Assembly (NCBI GenBank): GCA_037965595.1
Contig: CP150183.1
Coordinates: forward strand, 2,108,001 to 2,172,000
Length of the DNA stretch: 64,000 nt
Direction of reading: 5' to 3'
Origin: Alkalihalobacillus sp. FSL W8-0930
GTDB taxonomy: Bacteria > Bacillota > Bacilli > Bacillales > Bacillaceae_D
The notes beneath the pieces were generated by a model that was not told where the DNA came from, searched no databases, and saw only the letters and a program-made list of their open reading frames with translations. A program made the position numbers and the translations under genes. Of this stretch, positions 27,889-37,377 are shown piece after piece (position 1 is the stretch's first letter; each line of letters opens with the position of its first letter).

Positions 27889-29136
27889 CTACATAAACAA
27901 TTTACTAATGTCGTTCCACGTCACGACAATCATTAGAAGCATAAGGAACGCAAATCCAACAAACTGAATCATTCCTTCTTTTTGAGGATCAACTGGTTTT
28001 CCTCTTACTGCTTCATATCCTAAGAAAACAAGTCTGCCTCCATCCATAGCCGGTATTGGCAATAGATTGACGATTCCAAGGTTCATACTTAACATTGCAG
28101 CAAAATTAATCAATGTAAGAATGCCAAGCGATGCTGCCTCTCCAGTAATATTATAGATACCAACTGGACCGGCAATATAATCTAATGAGAACTGACCCGT
28201 AATGATTGTTCCAAGCGTTTTGAAAATAGATATAACCACTTCATATGGTTTAATAAACCCTTCTAAAATCGCTGCACCAAAATCTTGTTTAATGACAGGA
28301 CCTACACCTAATTGACCAATTTGCTCAGGACCGAGATCAACTGAAATAGTATTCGCATCAAGCTGTATCATTTGTCCATCTCGCTCTAGTCCAACAGTAA
28401 TGGTTGTACTAGGATTATCTTCTATAATAGAAGTTACTTGTCTCCAAGTAGAAACGTCTTCTCCATTAATACTTTGGATGACGTCACCCTGCTGGATCCC
28501 GGCCTCTTCTGCACCTGAACCTTCAGCAACAGCAGAAACCTCCGGTGTTGGGATCCCTTGAATGGCTGCTACTATGACAAATAAGAAAAAGGCCAATACA
28601 AAGTTCATTAATGGACCAGCAAAAATGGCCATCGCCCGTTTCCCTACTGACTTTGAGCCAAATTGGCGATCATGAGGTGCAATTTGATTAGGAACTTCAT
28701 CCTCAATTACATCTGCGCGTTCATGAACATGATACGTCATCAGTTCATCCTCATCATTAAATGCCTCAATGATCAGTTCGCGCTCCAAATCGATCCGCTC
28801 AACCTGAACCACTTGCGCCTCAGGGTGTTTCGACTTATTGTTCACATAGATCTTCGTTACTTTATCTTGTGCATCCAGAACTAGTCCTACTTCATAACCT
28901 GGTTTGATAGAAACTTGCTCTGGATCTTCCCCAGCCATTCGTACAAATCCACCGATAGGAAGGAGACGAACAGTATAAATTGTCTCATCACGTTTGAACG
29001 AGAAAAGCTTGGGACCCATACCAATTGCAAACTCACGGCAGAGAATTCCGGCTTTTTGAGCAAAGTACAAATGCCCCCACTCATGAACAAATACAAGTAC
29101 ACTGAAAATAACCAGAAACGAAAGTAATGTATTCAA
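27889..29136 (-). CDS. rasP: Site-2 protease RasP (RseP family)
   Basis: A 415-residue intramembrane zinc metalloprotease that cleaves anti-sigma factors (RsiW in B. subtilis) and remnant signal peptides. HEWGH (near residues 18-22) lies in the first membrane helix, followed by a second helix near 170-195, a PDZ domain (about 200-270) and the second metal site MDGGRLVF (near 367) between C-terminal helices. Start is TTG 29136 with GGAGAAG upstream. It lies between dxr and proS, as in B. subtilis. Confidence 0.95.
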   Translation of the reverse strand: MNTLLSFLVIFSVLVFVHEWGHLYFAQKAGILCREFAIGMGPKLFSFKRDETIYTVRLLPIGGFVRMAGEDPEQVSIKPGYEVGLVLDAQDKVTKIYVNNKSKHPEAQVVQVERIDLERELIIEAFNDEDELMTYHVHERADVIEDEVPNQIAPHDRQFGSKSVGKRAMAIFAGPLMNFVLAFFLFVIVAAIQGIPTPEVSAVAEGSGAEEAGIQQGDVIQSINGEDVSTWRQVTSIIEDNPSTTITVGLERDGQMIQLDANTISVDLGPEQIGQLGVGPVIKQDFGAAILEGFIKPYEVVISIFKTLGTIITGQFSLDYIAGPVGIYNITGEAASLGILTLINFAAMLSMNLGIVNLLPIPAMDGGRLVFLGYEAVRGKPVDPQKEGMIQFVGFAFLMLLMIVVTWNDISKLFM

Positions 29137-29160
29137 TGTTAAACTTCTCCGCCTTTCTTG

Positions 29161-30306
29161 TTACAATTTTGATTGAACAAATTGTCTTGTTCGCGCGTCA
29201 GCCTCTAAAATTTCATCTAAACTAGGTTCAGAAATTCGAATATGCTGATTTAAGGATGCTTCAATTAAATCTTCAATTTGTAAAAATGAGATTTGATTGT
29301 TTAAAAACGCAGCAACTGCCACTTCATTCGCAGCATTTAATACCGTTGGCACTGTACCAGCAGCACGACCTGCATCATAGGCAAACTTCATGCACCGATA
29401 ACGCTCCATATCTAACTTGCCAAAATGAAGCTTACCCAATTCCCATAAGTTTAACCTTTCTGCTGTCTCTCGTGCAAGTCGTTCCGGATACGTTAGTGCA
29501 TACTGAATCGGTAAGCGCATGTCAGCAGTACCTAGTTGAGCCATCACACTTCGATCACGAAATTCAATCATTGAATGGATGATACTTTCTTTGTGCATAA
29601 GCACTTCGATTTGATCGTATGGAATCTGAAACAACCAATGAGCTTCAATGACTTCTAACCCTTTATTCATCATAGTAGCAGAGTCAATTGTAATTTTTGC
29701 TCCCATAGACCAGTTTGGATGGGCGAGTGCTTCATCTACAGTTACACCTTCAAGCTCATTACGGGACCGATCTCTGAAACTACCACCTGAGGCAGTGACT
29801 ATGAGACGATCGATTGAACTCGGGTCTTCCCCATTTAGTGCTTGGAAAATTGCTGAATGCTCACTATCCACCGGTATAAGTGCTACTCCATGTCTATTCG
29901 CCTCAGTAGTAACAATATGACCAGCTGTTACAAGTGTTTCTTTATTTGCAATAGCAATATCGCGCCCAGCTTTTATCGCTGCAAGCGTAGGTTTGAGTCC
30001 TACACTACCAATCACTGCATTCACTAATACATCTGCTTCCTGATGACAGGCAACTTCCATTAACCCATCTTCTCCTGATAGAATAATCGTGGAATCTCCT
30101 ACTTCAAGCTTCAGCTTTCTCGCTTCTTCCTCTCCTTTTACACTTACAAGTAAAGGATGAAACTCGCGAATTTGACTAGCAACCAGTTCAATATTCGACC
30201 CTGCAGATAAAGCAACAAGATTAAAGTGATCTGGGTTTGATCTGATGACATCTAATGTTTGTGTTCCGATTGATCCTGTTGAACCTAATAAACTAATCTG
30301 CTTCAA
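29161..30306 (-). CDS. dxr: 1-deoxy-D-xylulose 5-phosphate reductoisomerase
   Basis: A 381-residue NADPH-dependent enzyme, second step of the MEP isoprenoid pathway. The Rossmann signature [14 protein letters not shown] is at the N-terminus; [16 protein letters not shown] and the Met-Asn-Lys-Gly segment near 225 are active-site regions. I take TTG 30306 (MKQISLLG) as the start because GGAGAG lies 7 nt upstream and the N-terminus then aligns with B. subtilis Dxr; the ATG at 30321 lies within that site's upstream part. Supplies precursors used by UppS nearby. Confidence 0.95.
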   Translation of the reverse strand: MKQISLLGSTGSIGTQTLDVIRSNPDHFNLVALSAGSNIELVASQIREFHPLLVSVKGEEEARKLKLEVGDSTIILSGEDGLMEVACHQEADVLVNAVIGSVGLKPTLAAIKAGRDIAIANKETLVTAGHIVTTEANRHGVALIPVDSEHSAIFQALNGEDPSSIDRLIVTASGGSFRDRSRNELEGVTVDEALAHPNWSMGAKITIDSATMMNKGLEVIEAHWLFQIPYDQIEVLMHKESIIHSMIEFRDRSVMAQLGTADMRLPIQYALTYPERLARETAERLNLWELGKLHFGKLDMERYRCMKFAYDAGRAAGTVPTVLNAANEVAVAAFLNNQISFLQIEDLIEASLNQHIRISEPSLDEILEADARTRQFVQSKL

Positions 30307-30348
30307 GTGATCACTCTCCATGTTGTGGCTTTTTCTAATGTTGTATCC

Positions 30349-31155
30349 TTAAATTAGTTGAATGAGATGTAGAATGGGTAAGACAAAGATCAAGCTGTCA
30401 AAACGGTCCAAAATCCCACCATGACCCGGTAATACATTTCCAGAGTCTTTAACTGAATAATGTCGTTTTAGAGCCGATTCAACTAGATCCCCGATTTGAC
30501 CAAATATAGAAGCAATTAGCATCATCCCAAATGCAGTTAAAAACGATATGTACGTTGATAAATCCGGCAACACAAAATAAATGACAGTTCCAATGATTAG
30601 TGCAAATACAACACCACCAAGCGATCCTTCAATGGTCTTGTTCGGACTAATATCGGGCCATAGCTTGTTTTTCCCAATGGCTCGTCCAACAAAGTAAGCC
30701 GCTGAGTCCGTTGTCCAGATTAATAGGATAACAAAAAAGACAAGGGACATGCCAATGATAGGTGTGTCTCTCGTTAACATTAGATAATGAAAACCAAAAC
30801 CAACATATACAGATGAGACAACTAGAAATCCTACCTCATCAAATGTGAATGTATTTTTTGTTAATACAGTTAGCATAAGCATGATTAGAATAAAAAAGAT
30901 AAACAGTTCTACTTTAGTAAATGGAAATGGGAAAATAGCCCCAAACCACTCAGCCGGTATTAATAATATCCACATGGAAAGCAGACCAGTCAAACCTGTA
31001 ATCGACATGGCCTGCATTTTTTTCATTTTTAACAGTTCAACCATAGCAATTGTTGCTGTAATACTCACAGCCAGGTTAAACAATGTTCCCCCTAAAAAAA
31101 TCATCGCAATCATAATGATGCCAAATCCAGCACCAGTAATAATACGCTGTTTCAT
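30349..31155 (-). CDS. cdsA: Phosphatidate cytidylyltransferase
   Basis: A 268-residue integral membrane enzyme that makes CDP-diacylglycerol from phosphatidate and CTP. Multiple hydrophobic helices cover most of the chain. The C-terminal CDS signature, DLVESALKRHYSVKDSGN followed by LPGHGGILDRFDS (near residues 222-252), is intact. It sits between uppS and dxr, the standard envelope/lipid cluster. Confidence 0.96.
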   Translation of the reverse strand: MKQRIITGAGFGIIMIAMIFLGGTLFNLAVSITATIAMVELLKMKKMQAMSITGLTGLLSMWILLIPAEWFGAIFPFPFTKVELFIFFILIMLMLTVLTKNTFTFDEVGFLVVSSVYVGFGFHYLMLTRDTPIIGMSLVFFVILLIWTTDSAAYFVGRAIGKNKLWPDISPNKTIEGSLGGVVFALIIGTVIYFVLPDLSTYISFLTAFGMMLIASIFGQIGDLVESALKRHYSVKDSGNVLPGHGGILDRFDSLIFVLPILHLIQLI

Positions 31156-31176
31156 ACTGAGTCAGCCCCCTTTAGC

Positions 31177-31944
31177 TTACACTCCGCCATATCGGCGTTT
31201 TCGTTTCTGGTATACCGCAATGGCCTCCACAAAGTCCTGTTCCCCAAAGTCCGGCCATAATACATCTGTAAACCAGAATTCACTATAGGCAAGCTGCCAA
31301 AGCATAAAATTGCTCAAACGGATTTCTCCACTTGTTCGAATTAATAGATCAGGATCATTTAATTGTGAAGTCATTAAGTGTTCATGTATCGTTTCTTCAG
31401 TTAATGAGTCGGCCGATAATTTGCCTTCTTCAATTAACCTTCCGATGCTTTTAACTGCTTCTAGCATTTCATGACGACTACCGTAGTTTAAGGCAAAGTT
31501 TAAGATCATGCCTGTGTTGGACTCCGTGTCTTTTATTGCTTTTTCTACTGCTCTCAATGTGTGATCGGGCAGATGATCTGTCGTTCCAATTAAACGGACC
31601 TGTACATTGTTTTCAATTAATTTTGGAAGCTCGGCGTTTAAGTAAAGCTCAGGCAACCCAAGTAAAAAATCAACTTCTTTTTTGGGCCTCTTCCAGTTCT
31701 CTGTAGAAAAAGCGTAAAGTGTTAAAACCTCAATACCCATGTTACTTGCTGTTCGAACAATTTTGGTAACAACCTTCATTCCTTCTCGATGTCCAGCAAT
31801 GCGTGGTAACCCTTTTTGTTTAGCCCACCTACCGTTGCCGTCCATGATGATGGCGATGTGCTGCGGAAGCTTGCCTTCCTCTGCTTGATCAGGTAAATCA
31901 GCTGATGTTAAGTTCGCTTTCCATTTTGAAAATATCTCAAGCAT
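31177..31944 (-). CDS. uppS: Undecaprenyl diphosphate synthase
   Basis: A 255-residue cis-prenyltransferase making the C55 lipid carrier for peptidoglycan and teichoic acid synthesis. HIAIIMDGNGRWAKQKGLPR (catalytic Asp), GHREGMK, the FSTENWKRP motif and the C-terminal DLLIRTSGEIRLSNFMLWQ segment are present. ATG 31944 (MLEIFSKWK) is chosen over 31959 because GGAGGG lies 7 nt upstream and it matches the family N-terminus. Follows frr after a terminator. Confidence 0.96.
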   Translation of the reverse strand: MLEIFSKWKANLTSADLPDQAEEGKLPQHIAIIMDGNGRWAKQKGLPRIAGHREGMKVVTKIVRTASNMGIEVLTLYAFSTENWKRPKKEVDFLLGLPELYLNAELPKLIENNVQVRLIGTTDHLPDHTLRAVEKAIKDTESNTGMILNFALNYGSRHEMLEAVKSIGRLIEEGKLSADSLTEETIHEHLMTSQLNDPDLLIRTSGEIRLSNFMLWQLAYSEFWFTDVLWPDFGEQDFVEAIAVYQKRKRRYGGV

Positions 31945-31995
31945 TCGTGCGCCCTCCATCTATCTAACAGTAACGTAAAACGTTAAGAATAAAAA

Positions 31996-32014
31996 ACCCC
32001 CTGAGTTAGAGGGT
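31996..32014 (-). terminator. Intrinsic terminator of frr
   Basis: ACCCTC / GGGGGT (one G-U pair) with a 7-nt loop is followed on the minus strand by TTTTTATTC. It lies 32 nt after the frr stop and 50 nt before uppS. Confidence 0.85.
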
Positions 32015-32046
32015 CTTATTCTTGATTCATTTTACATGGAAATCGC

Positions 32047-32604
32047 TCACACTTCCATAACTTCTTGTTCTTTTTGATCGGCTTCTTTATCTGCAGTCGC
32101 GATAAATTGATCTGTAAGCTTTTGAATTTCATCTGTTGATTGTCTTAGATCGTCTTCTGTAAGCTCGCCATCTTTTTGTTGTTTCTTAAGATCGTCATTT
32201 GCATCACGACGAATGTTACGAATGGCAACTTTCGCATCCTCAGCAGATTTCTTAACGATTTTAACTAGGTCACGACGACGTTCTTCCGTTAGTGCTGGAA
32301 TCGCAATACGAATGACTTGTCCATCATTAGAAGGTGTAAGTCCAAGATCCGCCTTAAGAATAGCGCGCTCAACATCAGCAATTGAAGATTTGTCGAAAGG
32401 CTGAATAACAAGTAAGCGTGCTTCTGGAACTGAGATTGTTGCAAGTTGATTTAATGGAGTTAATGCACCATAATATTCAACCGTTACGCGGTCTAAAATA
32501 GCCGGATTTGCGCGACCAGCTCTAAGTTTTGCGAGCTCTCTGCGTAATGAATCAATTGCCTTAGTCATACGCTCAGTTGCTTGTTGTTTTACTTCTGTTG
32601 TCAT
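32047..32604 (-). CDS. frr: Ribosome recycling factor
   Basis: A 185-residue tRNA-mimic that splits post-termination ribosomes with EF-G. The three-helix-bundle pattern [39 protein letters not shown] and [17 protein letters not shown] is diagnostic. Its ATG overlaps the pyrH stop by 4 nt. Part of rpsB-tsf-pyrH-frr. Confidence 0.97.
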   Translation of the reverse strand: MTTEVKQQATERMTKAIDSLRRELAKLRAGRANPAILDRVTVEYYGALTPLNQLATISVPEARLLVIQPFDKSSIADVERAILKADLGLTPSNDGQVIRIAIPALTEERRRDLVKIVKKSAEDAKVAIRNIRRDANDDLKKQQKDGELTEDDLRQSTDEIQKLTDQFIATADKEADQKEQEVMEV

Positions 32605-33323
32605 GCGTTTGTCCCCCTCACAATGGTTCCAATATCTTCTTTTAGAACCGCTCGTTTAATATTTCCTTCTTCAAGGATAGAGAATACAACTAATGGAATA
32701 TCATTGTCCATGCATAAGGAAGATGCTGTGGAATCCATAACAGCTAGACCCTCTTTCAGCACATCCATATATGTAATTTCTTTGTACTTCACGGCGTTTT
32801 CATCAATTGATGGATCAGCACTGTAGACACCATCAACTTTATTTTTTGCCATTAAAATAACTTCTGCTTCAATTTCAGCTGCACGTAATGCCGCTGTTGT
32901 ATCTGTAGAGAAGTACGGGTTTCCAGTACCGGCAGCAAAGATCACTACACGTTTCTTTTCTAAATGACGAATCGCTTTTCTCCTGATGTATGGCTCAGCC
33001 ACTTGGCGCATTTCAATCGATGTTTGTACTCGAGATTGTACCTCAATATCTTCTAGACTGTCTTGTAGTGCCAGTGAATTCATAACAGTAGCTAGCATAC
33101 CCATATAATCAGCAGTTGCACGGTCCATGCCCTTTGCACTTCCTGCCATTCCACGCCAGATGTTTCCTCCACCTACAACCACAGCAACTTCAACATCTAA
33201 TTCTACAATTTCTTTTACTTGCTTGGCAACTGATTGAATAACACTTGGGTCAATTCCATATCCTAATTCGCCAGCTAACGCTTCTCCACTTAACTTTAAC
33301 ACAACTCGATTATACTTGTTCAT
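32601..33323 (-). CDS. pyrH: UMP kinase
   Basis: A 240-residue hexameric amino-acid-kinase-fold enzyme phosphorylating UMP to [39 protein letters not shown] and [17 protein letters not shown] motifs are intact. Translationally coupled to frr and separated from tsf by a terminator, so it is likely also served by readthrough or a weak promoter I could not identify. Confidence 0.97.
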   Translation of the reverse strand: MNKYNRVVLKLSGEALAGELGYGIDPSVIQSVAKQVKEIVELDVEVAVVVGGGNIWRGMAGSAKGMDRATADYMGMLATVMNSLALQDSLEDIEVQSRVQTSIEMRQVAEPYIRRKAIRHLEKKRVVIFAAGTGNPYFSTDTTAALRAAEIEAEVILMAKNKVDGVYSADPSIDENAVKYKEITYMDVLKEGLAVMDSTASSLCMDNDIPLVVFSILEEGNIKRAVLKEDIGTIVRGTNA

Positions 33324-33386
33324 CGTTACCCTCCATCAGTTTAACGCGATGTTATCACTCGCCGTCTATGTCTTTTCTTTGAAAAA

Positions 33387-33406
33387 AGGGACACGTAGGT
33401 GTCCCT
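33387..33406 (-). terminator. Intrinsic terminator of tsf
   Basis: A perfect 8-bp stem (AGGGACAC / GTGTCCCT, 4-nt loop) is followed on the minus strand by TTTTTC. It lies 9 nt after the tsf stop. Confidence 0.92.
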
Positions 33407-33415
33407 CTTCTTATA

Positions 33416-34300
33416 TTATTTCTTTACTTGTGACATAACTTCTTCAGCGAAGTTCTCTTCACGTTTTTCCATTCCTTCTCCAACTTCAAAACGAACAAAT
33501 GATTTAGCTGTTGCGTTTTTAGCAGCAAGGAATTTACCAACTTTTTGATCGCCATCTTTAACAAACGGCTGATCTAGAAGACAAACTTGCTCAAAATATT
33601 TGCTTAGACGGCCTTCTACCATTTTCTCAACGATGTTCTCAGGCTTACCTTCGTTAAGAGCTTGTTGCTTAAGTACTTCGCGCTCACGGTTTACTTCTTC
33701 CGCTTCTACTTCATCACGAGATACATACGTTGGACGAATTGCAGCAACGTGCATTGCAACGTCTCTAGCAAGATCTTCATCAGAAGAGTTACCAAGAACC
33801 GTTAACACACCGATACGTCCGCCTTGGTGAAGGTATCCACCAAATACGTCTCCATCTTCTTTTGTAGCAACTGCAAAACGGCGAAGAGAAAGCTTTTCAC
33901 CAATTTTAGCGATTGCACTGTTGATGTGTTCTTGAACGGATGTGCTACCATCTTTAAATGGTTGCTCAAGTGCTTCTTCAACATTTGCAGGTTCTTTTGC
34001 AAGAAGGTGCTCAGCAAGCTCCTTAACAAGTGTTTGGAAGCCTTCGTTTTTAGCAACGAAATCAGTTTCAGAGTTCACTTCGATGATAACTGCTTTGTTT
34101 CCTTCAGTTACAACAGCAGCTAGTCCTTCTGCAGCTACGCGATCTGCTTTTTTAGCAGCACTTGCGATCCCTTTTTCACGAAGAAAATCAATTGCTTTTT
34201 CCATATCTCCGTTTGTTTCTGTTAATGCTTTCTTACAATCCATCATACCTGCGCCAGTTTTTTCGCGCAATTCTTTTACCATGCTAGCTTTTACTGCCAT
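33416..34300 (-). CDS. tsf: Elongation factor Ts
   Basis: A 294-residue guanine-nucleotide exchange factor for EF-Tu. It begins with the UBA-like domain [21 protein letters not shown], contains the [10 protein letters not shown] motif (near 80) that contacts EF-Tu, and the [15 protein letters not shown] region. Standard length. Downstream of rpsB with a terminator hairpin between them, as expected where S2 and EF-Ts levels are set separately. Confidence 0.97.
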   Translation of the reverse strand: MAVKASMVKELREKTGAGMMDCKKALTETNGDMEKAIDFLREKGIASAAKKADRVAAEGLAAVVTEGNKAVIIEVNSETDFVAKNEGFQTLVKELAEHLLAKEPANVEEALEQPFKDGSTSVQEHINSAIAKIGEKLSLRRFAVATKEDGDVFGGYLHQGGRIGVLTVLGNSSDEDLARDVAMHVAAIRPTYVSRDEVEAEEVNREREVLKQQALNEGKPENIVEKMVEGRLSKYFEQVCLLDQPFVKDGDQKVGKFLAAKNATAKSFVRFEVGEGMEKREENFAEEVMSQVKK

Positions 34301-34360
34301 AATGTGTCCGCCTCCTAATGATTATAGATCAAATTGAATTCATTCAAACGTAACAAAAAG

Positions 34361-34388
34361 AGTCGTAAAGGGCTTCCCCCTTACGACC
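34361..34388 (-). terminator. Terminator/attenuator between rpsB and tsf
   Basis: GGTCGTAA / TTACGACT, with further pairing of AAGGG and CCCTT inside, is followed on the minus strand by CTTTTTGTTACG. Partial readthrough into tsf is likely because no clear promoter follows. Confidence 0.8.
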
Positions 34389-34403
34389 CTTTTGGAAACG
34401 AGA

Positions 34404-35138
34404 TTAAGCTGTAGTTGTTTCTTCTTCAACTTCCGCTTCTTCTTCTACTTGCTCTTCATGAGCTGTTGCTTCGATTACAGCGTCAGCCATTTTACCAGTT
34501 AGAAGTTTAACAGCGCGGATTGCATCGTCGTTACCAGGAATTACATAATCAATCTCGTCTGGATCACAGTTTGTATCAACAATCGCAACGATTGGGATAT
34601 TTAACTTGTGAGCTTCAGCGATCGCAATACGCTCTTTACGAGGGTCAATGACGAATAGTGCGTCAGGAACACCCTTCATATCTTTAATACCGCCTAGGAA
34701 CTTCTCAAGACGATCTTTTTCTTTGTTTAGAAGGATAACTTCTTTTTTAGGAAGAACGTCAAATGTACCGTCCTGTTCCATTTTCTCAATGTTTTTAAGA
34801 CGTTTAATACGCTTTTGAATGGTTTCAAAGTTCGTTAACGTCCCACCAAGCCAGCGTTGGTTGATGAAGTACATTCCGCAACGGATTGCTTCATCTCTTA
34901 CTGAATCTTGAGCTTGTTTTTTCGTACCAACGAAAAGGATTTTTCCTCCGTCAGCAGCGATATCGCGAACAAAGTTGTACGCTTGCTCAACTTTCTTAAC
35001 CGTCTTTTGAAGGTCAATAATGTAAATACCATTTCTTTCTGTGAAGATGTAGCGATCCATTTTAGGATTCCAGCGACGAGTTTGGTGACCAAAGTGTACA
35101 CCAGCCTCTAGCAATTGTTTCATGGAGATAACTGCCAC
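34404..35138 (-). CDS. rpsB: 30S ribosomal protein S2
   Basis: A 244-residue small-subunit protein with [36 protein letters not shown] and the [11 protein letters not shown] motif. GTG 35138 is chosen over GTG 35147 because GGAGGTG lies about 6 nt upstream and MAVISMKQ aligns with the B. subtilis start. The C-terminus is a Glu-rich tail (about 225-244). It is preceded by its own promoter candidate and a 120-nt leader. Confidence 0.97.
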   Translation of the reverse strand: MAVISMKQLLEAGVHFGHQTRRWNPKMDRYIFTERNGIYIIDLQKTVKKVEQAYNFVRDIAADGGKILFVGTKKQAQDSVRDEAIRCGMYFINQRWLGGTLTNFETIQKRIKRLKNIEKMEQDGTFDVLPKKEVILLNKEKDRLEKFLGGIKDMKGVPDALFVIDPRKERIAIAEAHKLNIPIVAIVDTNCDPDEIDYVIPGNDDAIRAVKLLTGKMADAVIEATAHEEQVEEEAEVEEETTTA

Positions 35139-35257
35139 ATCAAACACCTCCTCTTATAATTGGTTTTTGTCTTCCTCCGCACTCATCATCTTTTAGCGAC
35201 ACTGACAAGCAGCACCCTCACTAAAATTAGAGGCGTGTGTAATAAACACCGTTAATT

Positions 35258-35286
35258 AATGTACCATATGTTACTAGCTGTTGCAA
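35258..35286 (-). promoter_or_regulatory. Candidate sigma-A promoter of rpsB
   Basis: TTGCAA (35286-35281) and TACATT (35263-35258) are 17 bp apart on the minus strand, with TG in extended -10 position. It directly follows the swrB stop and separates translation genes from the fla/che operon. The leader to the rpsB start is about 115 nt. Confidence 0.55.
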
Positions 35287-35289
35287 CTG

Positions 35290-35742
35290 CTAGTTTGCTT
35301 TTTGTTGAAATTTGATGATTAAATCTACTTCACCTTTACCCATGTGCAATCGTTTAGCGATTTCAGCAGGAGAAAACCCTTGCTTGTACAAGTTGAGAAC
35401 AGTTGCCTGTGTAGAAGGTTGATAGGATGCATCTTCCTGTTTTTCTGTTGGAATAAGAGGTTTATAGTCCTGCGGTAATCCTGAATTGCTACTCTCTACC
35501 GAACGCTTAGGTATAGAGTCTACTTTTATTGTCTCAACACCAGATACCTGTTTTAGAATGCGTTCATTCCCACTTTTCATTTCTTCCGCAAAGACAAGAA
35601 GAGATTGCTCCAACTCATCTCTCATTTGTTCACTTTTATTTAGGCGTTTCTCGAGCTCTGTCACCCTTCGTTCAGTTGACTGTGCCCTGAGATATAGAAA
35701 ACTGATTAAACAAATACTAAGGATACTTAGCACGACAGCCAT
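35290..35742 (-). CDS. swrB: Swarming motility protein SwrB
   Basis: A 150-residue protein with one N-terminal membrane helix (residues 2-19, VVLSILSICLISFLYLRA), a coiled-coil segment (about 22-65) and a C-terminal segment resembling a small helix-turn-helix (SPAEIAKRLHMGKGEVDLII). In B. subtilis SwrB helps activate the flagellar export apparatus and thereby SigD. Assignment rests on topology and last-gene position after sigD. Sequence conservation in the middle is low. Confidence 0.83.
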   Translation of the reverse strand: MAVVLSILSICLISFLYLRAQSTERRVTELEKRLNKSEQMRDELEQSLLVFAEEMKSGNERILKQVSGVETIKVDSIPKRSVESSNSGLPQDYKPLIPTEKQEDASYQPSTQATVLNLYKQGFSPAEIAKRLHMGKGEVDLIIKFQQKAN

Positions 35743-35754
35743 GACGGTTCCTCC

Positions 35755-36057
35755 TTACATCGAATAATCGATATGTGTCCCCTTTGTTGGATGCTGACTT
35801 TTAGCAGAGGGTTCCTCATTCTGCTTCTTTTTTTGCTTTTTTTGTTGATGACCAGATTGGCTGGACCCTTGAAATCTAGCTTCTTTCTTTAAGTCTGAAG
35901 CCGGTATCCGTTTTCTCGCTAATTGCTCTGCTTGTCTGCCTGCCTCTGCCATCATTACTTCGTTCATTTGCACTCTTTGTTGAAGCTGCGTTTGTGCTTT
36001 GCTTGCTTTAAATGTATGAGATAGGGACCCTAACGCTTCAATTGGCTTAAAGCTCAC
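35755..36057 (-). CDS. Small protein of unknown function between sigD and swrB
   Basis: A 100-residue protein from GTG 36057 (GGAGGCGTG upstream), 13 nt after sigD and 12 nt before swrB, so clearly in the operon. Residues 1-60 look helical (IEALGSLSHTFKASKAQTQL, then an Ala/Glu/Gln-rich stretch); residues 65-85 are very Lys/Gln-rich, ending HIDYSM. There is no signal peptide, membrane helix or motif I recognise. I recall no gene at this position in B. subtilis. Good start site and operon spacing make it a real gene; I cannot assign a role. Confidence 0.8.
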   Translation of the reverse strand: MSFKPIEALGSLSHTFKASKAQTQLQQRVQMNEVMMAEAGRQAEQLARKRIPASDLKKEARFQGSSQSGHQQKKQKKKQNEEPSAKSQHPTKGTHIDYSM

Positions 36058-36070
36058 GCTACACGCCTCC

Positions 36071-36847
36071 TTATGAGTAAGAACGACTTTGTTTCTCCAT
36101 TACTTGACGTAGTTTAAATAAAGCCTTTGAATGGATCTGAGAAATGCGTGAGGTAGACAATTCTAAAATATGACCAATTTCGGTTAGTGTCAGCTCTTCG
36201 TAATAGAATAAACTAATGACAAGCTGCTCTTTCTCTGTTAGCCCTGCGATTACCTCTGCAAGTTCATCTTTCGTTGCCGACTCCATTAATGTAGCCTCAG
36301 GTGTTTTTGTTAACTTATCTTCAATTGTCGCAGCAAATGACTCCTGGCGTTCTGCCTCTTGTGTTGGCTCGTCAATTGATAATATATTTGCAACAAATTG
36401 TTCAGCCATGATTTGTGCTACATCAGATTCATCCATATGAAGAAACTCCGCGACCTCTGCACTTGATACATATCTGCCTTCCTGTTGTTCAAGCTTCTCA
36501 GACGCTGCCTCTACTCGCTTAATCTTTTCTCTCATTGAACGTGATAACCAATCTTCTTTACGTAACCCATCAATAATCGCCCCACGGACTCTAAACGAAG
36601 CGTACGTATCAAATTTCAAATCACGATTCGGATCAAATTTCTCAAGTGCATCCAGCAATCCATATAAGCCGTGACTTGTGAGTTCATCTTTTCGAACACT
36701 GCCAGGCAAGCCGATTGAAATTCGTTGTACGTGAAATTGTACTAATGGCAGGTACATTCTTACAAGATGGTCACACGCCTCCCTACTTCGGTCATTAAAC
36801 CAATCTTCCCACATTTTTTCTTCTTTACTTAACCCTACATTTATCAA
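36071..36847 (-). CDS. sigD: Flagellar sigma factor SigD (sigma-28/FliA family)
   Basis: A 258-residue alternative sigma factor for flagellin, motility and autolysin genes. Region 2 (LEKFDPNRDLKFDTYASFRVRGAI) is near 60-100, and region 4 with its helix-turn-helix (LTLTEIGHILELSTSRISQIHSKALFKLR) near 215-245. TTG 36847 has GGAGGTG about 8 nt upstream. Near the end of the fla/che operon, as in B. subtilis, where distance from the promoter affects SigD level. Confidence 0.96.
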   Translation of the reverse strand: MINVGLSKEEKMWEDWFNDRSREACDHLVRMYLPLVQFHVQRISIGLPGSVRKDELTSHGLYGLLDALEKFDPNRDLKFDTYASFRVRGAIIDGLRKEDWLSRSMREKIKRVEAASEKLEQQEGRYVSSAEVAEFLHMDESDVAQIMAEQFVANILSIDEPTQEAERQESFAATIEDKLTKTPEATLMESATKDELAEVIAGLTEKEQLVISLFYYEELTLTEIGHILELSTSRISQIHSKALFKLRQVMEKQSRSYS

Positions 36848-36891
36848 TTTTACTGCACCTCCATTTCAATTCTTACAACGGGATTCAAGCG

Positions 36892-37377
36892 TTAGATTAC
36901 TTTTGTTCCTAAGTGAACCGTTCGGATTGTTAGTTCATGAGTAGCTGGATTAAAGCTGATCGTTCGTCCATTTCTACCACCTGTATCTTCAGCTATTAAC
37001 GGGATATTTAATTCGGTTAGTTGTTCTTTCACAGCGATGACATTTCTTTCGCCAACACGCATCATTTCATTTCCAGCTGAGGCAAACATTTGCGCACCAC
37101 CCGCAATCTTCGCTTTTAACCGATAGCTAGAGGCCCCTTTAGCCCTGAGCAGCCTGACTAATTCCGGAATAGCTACATCAGCAAATTTACCGATCTTGTG
37201 CTCACGATTACTTGAGATTGTGACGGAAGGAAGCATGATGTGAGCCATCCCAGCGAACGTTGATCCTTCTTGATAAATGATTACGCCTACGCAGGAACCC
37301 AACCCAGAGGTTCGCAGAGGAGCCGTATCATTTGAACATAATAGCTCTGCCATCCCAATTGTGACCACTTCATTCAT
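36892..37377 (-). CDS. cheD: Chemoreceptor glutamine deamidase CheD
   Basis: A 161-residue CheD, which deamidates receptor glutamines and binds CheC to stimulate its phosphatase activity. The catalytic cysteine in LGSCVGV (near residue 29), the histidine in AHIMLP (near 47) and KIAGGAQMF (near 92) are present. Overlaps cheC by 8 nt. The receptors and CheA are not encoded in this window. Confidence 0.95.
   Translation of the reverse strand: MNEVVTIGMAELLCSNDTAPLRTSGLGSCVGVIIYQEGSTFAGMAHIMLPSVTISSNREHKIGKFADVAIPELVRLLRAKGASSYRLKAKIAGGAQMFASAGNEMMRVGERNVIAVKEQLTELNIPLIAEDTGGRNGRTISFNPATHELTIRTVHLGTKVI

Noticed and set aside
30845-31288. 147-codon plus-strand open frame across cdsA and uppS
   Set aside because: Overlaps two well-conserved genes on the other strand, no plausible start signal, low-complexity Ile/Pro/Asn product.
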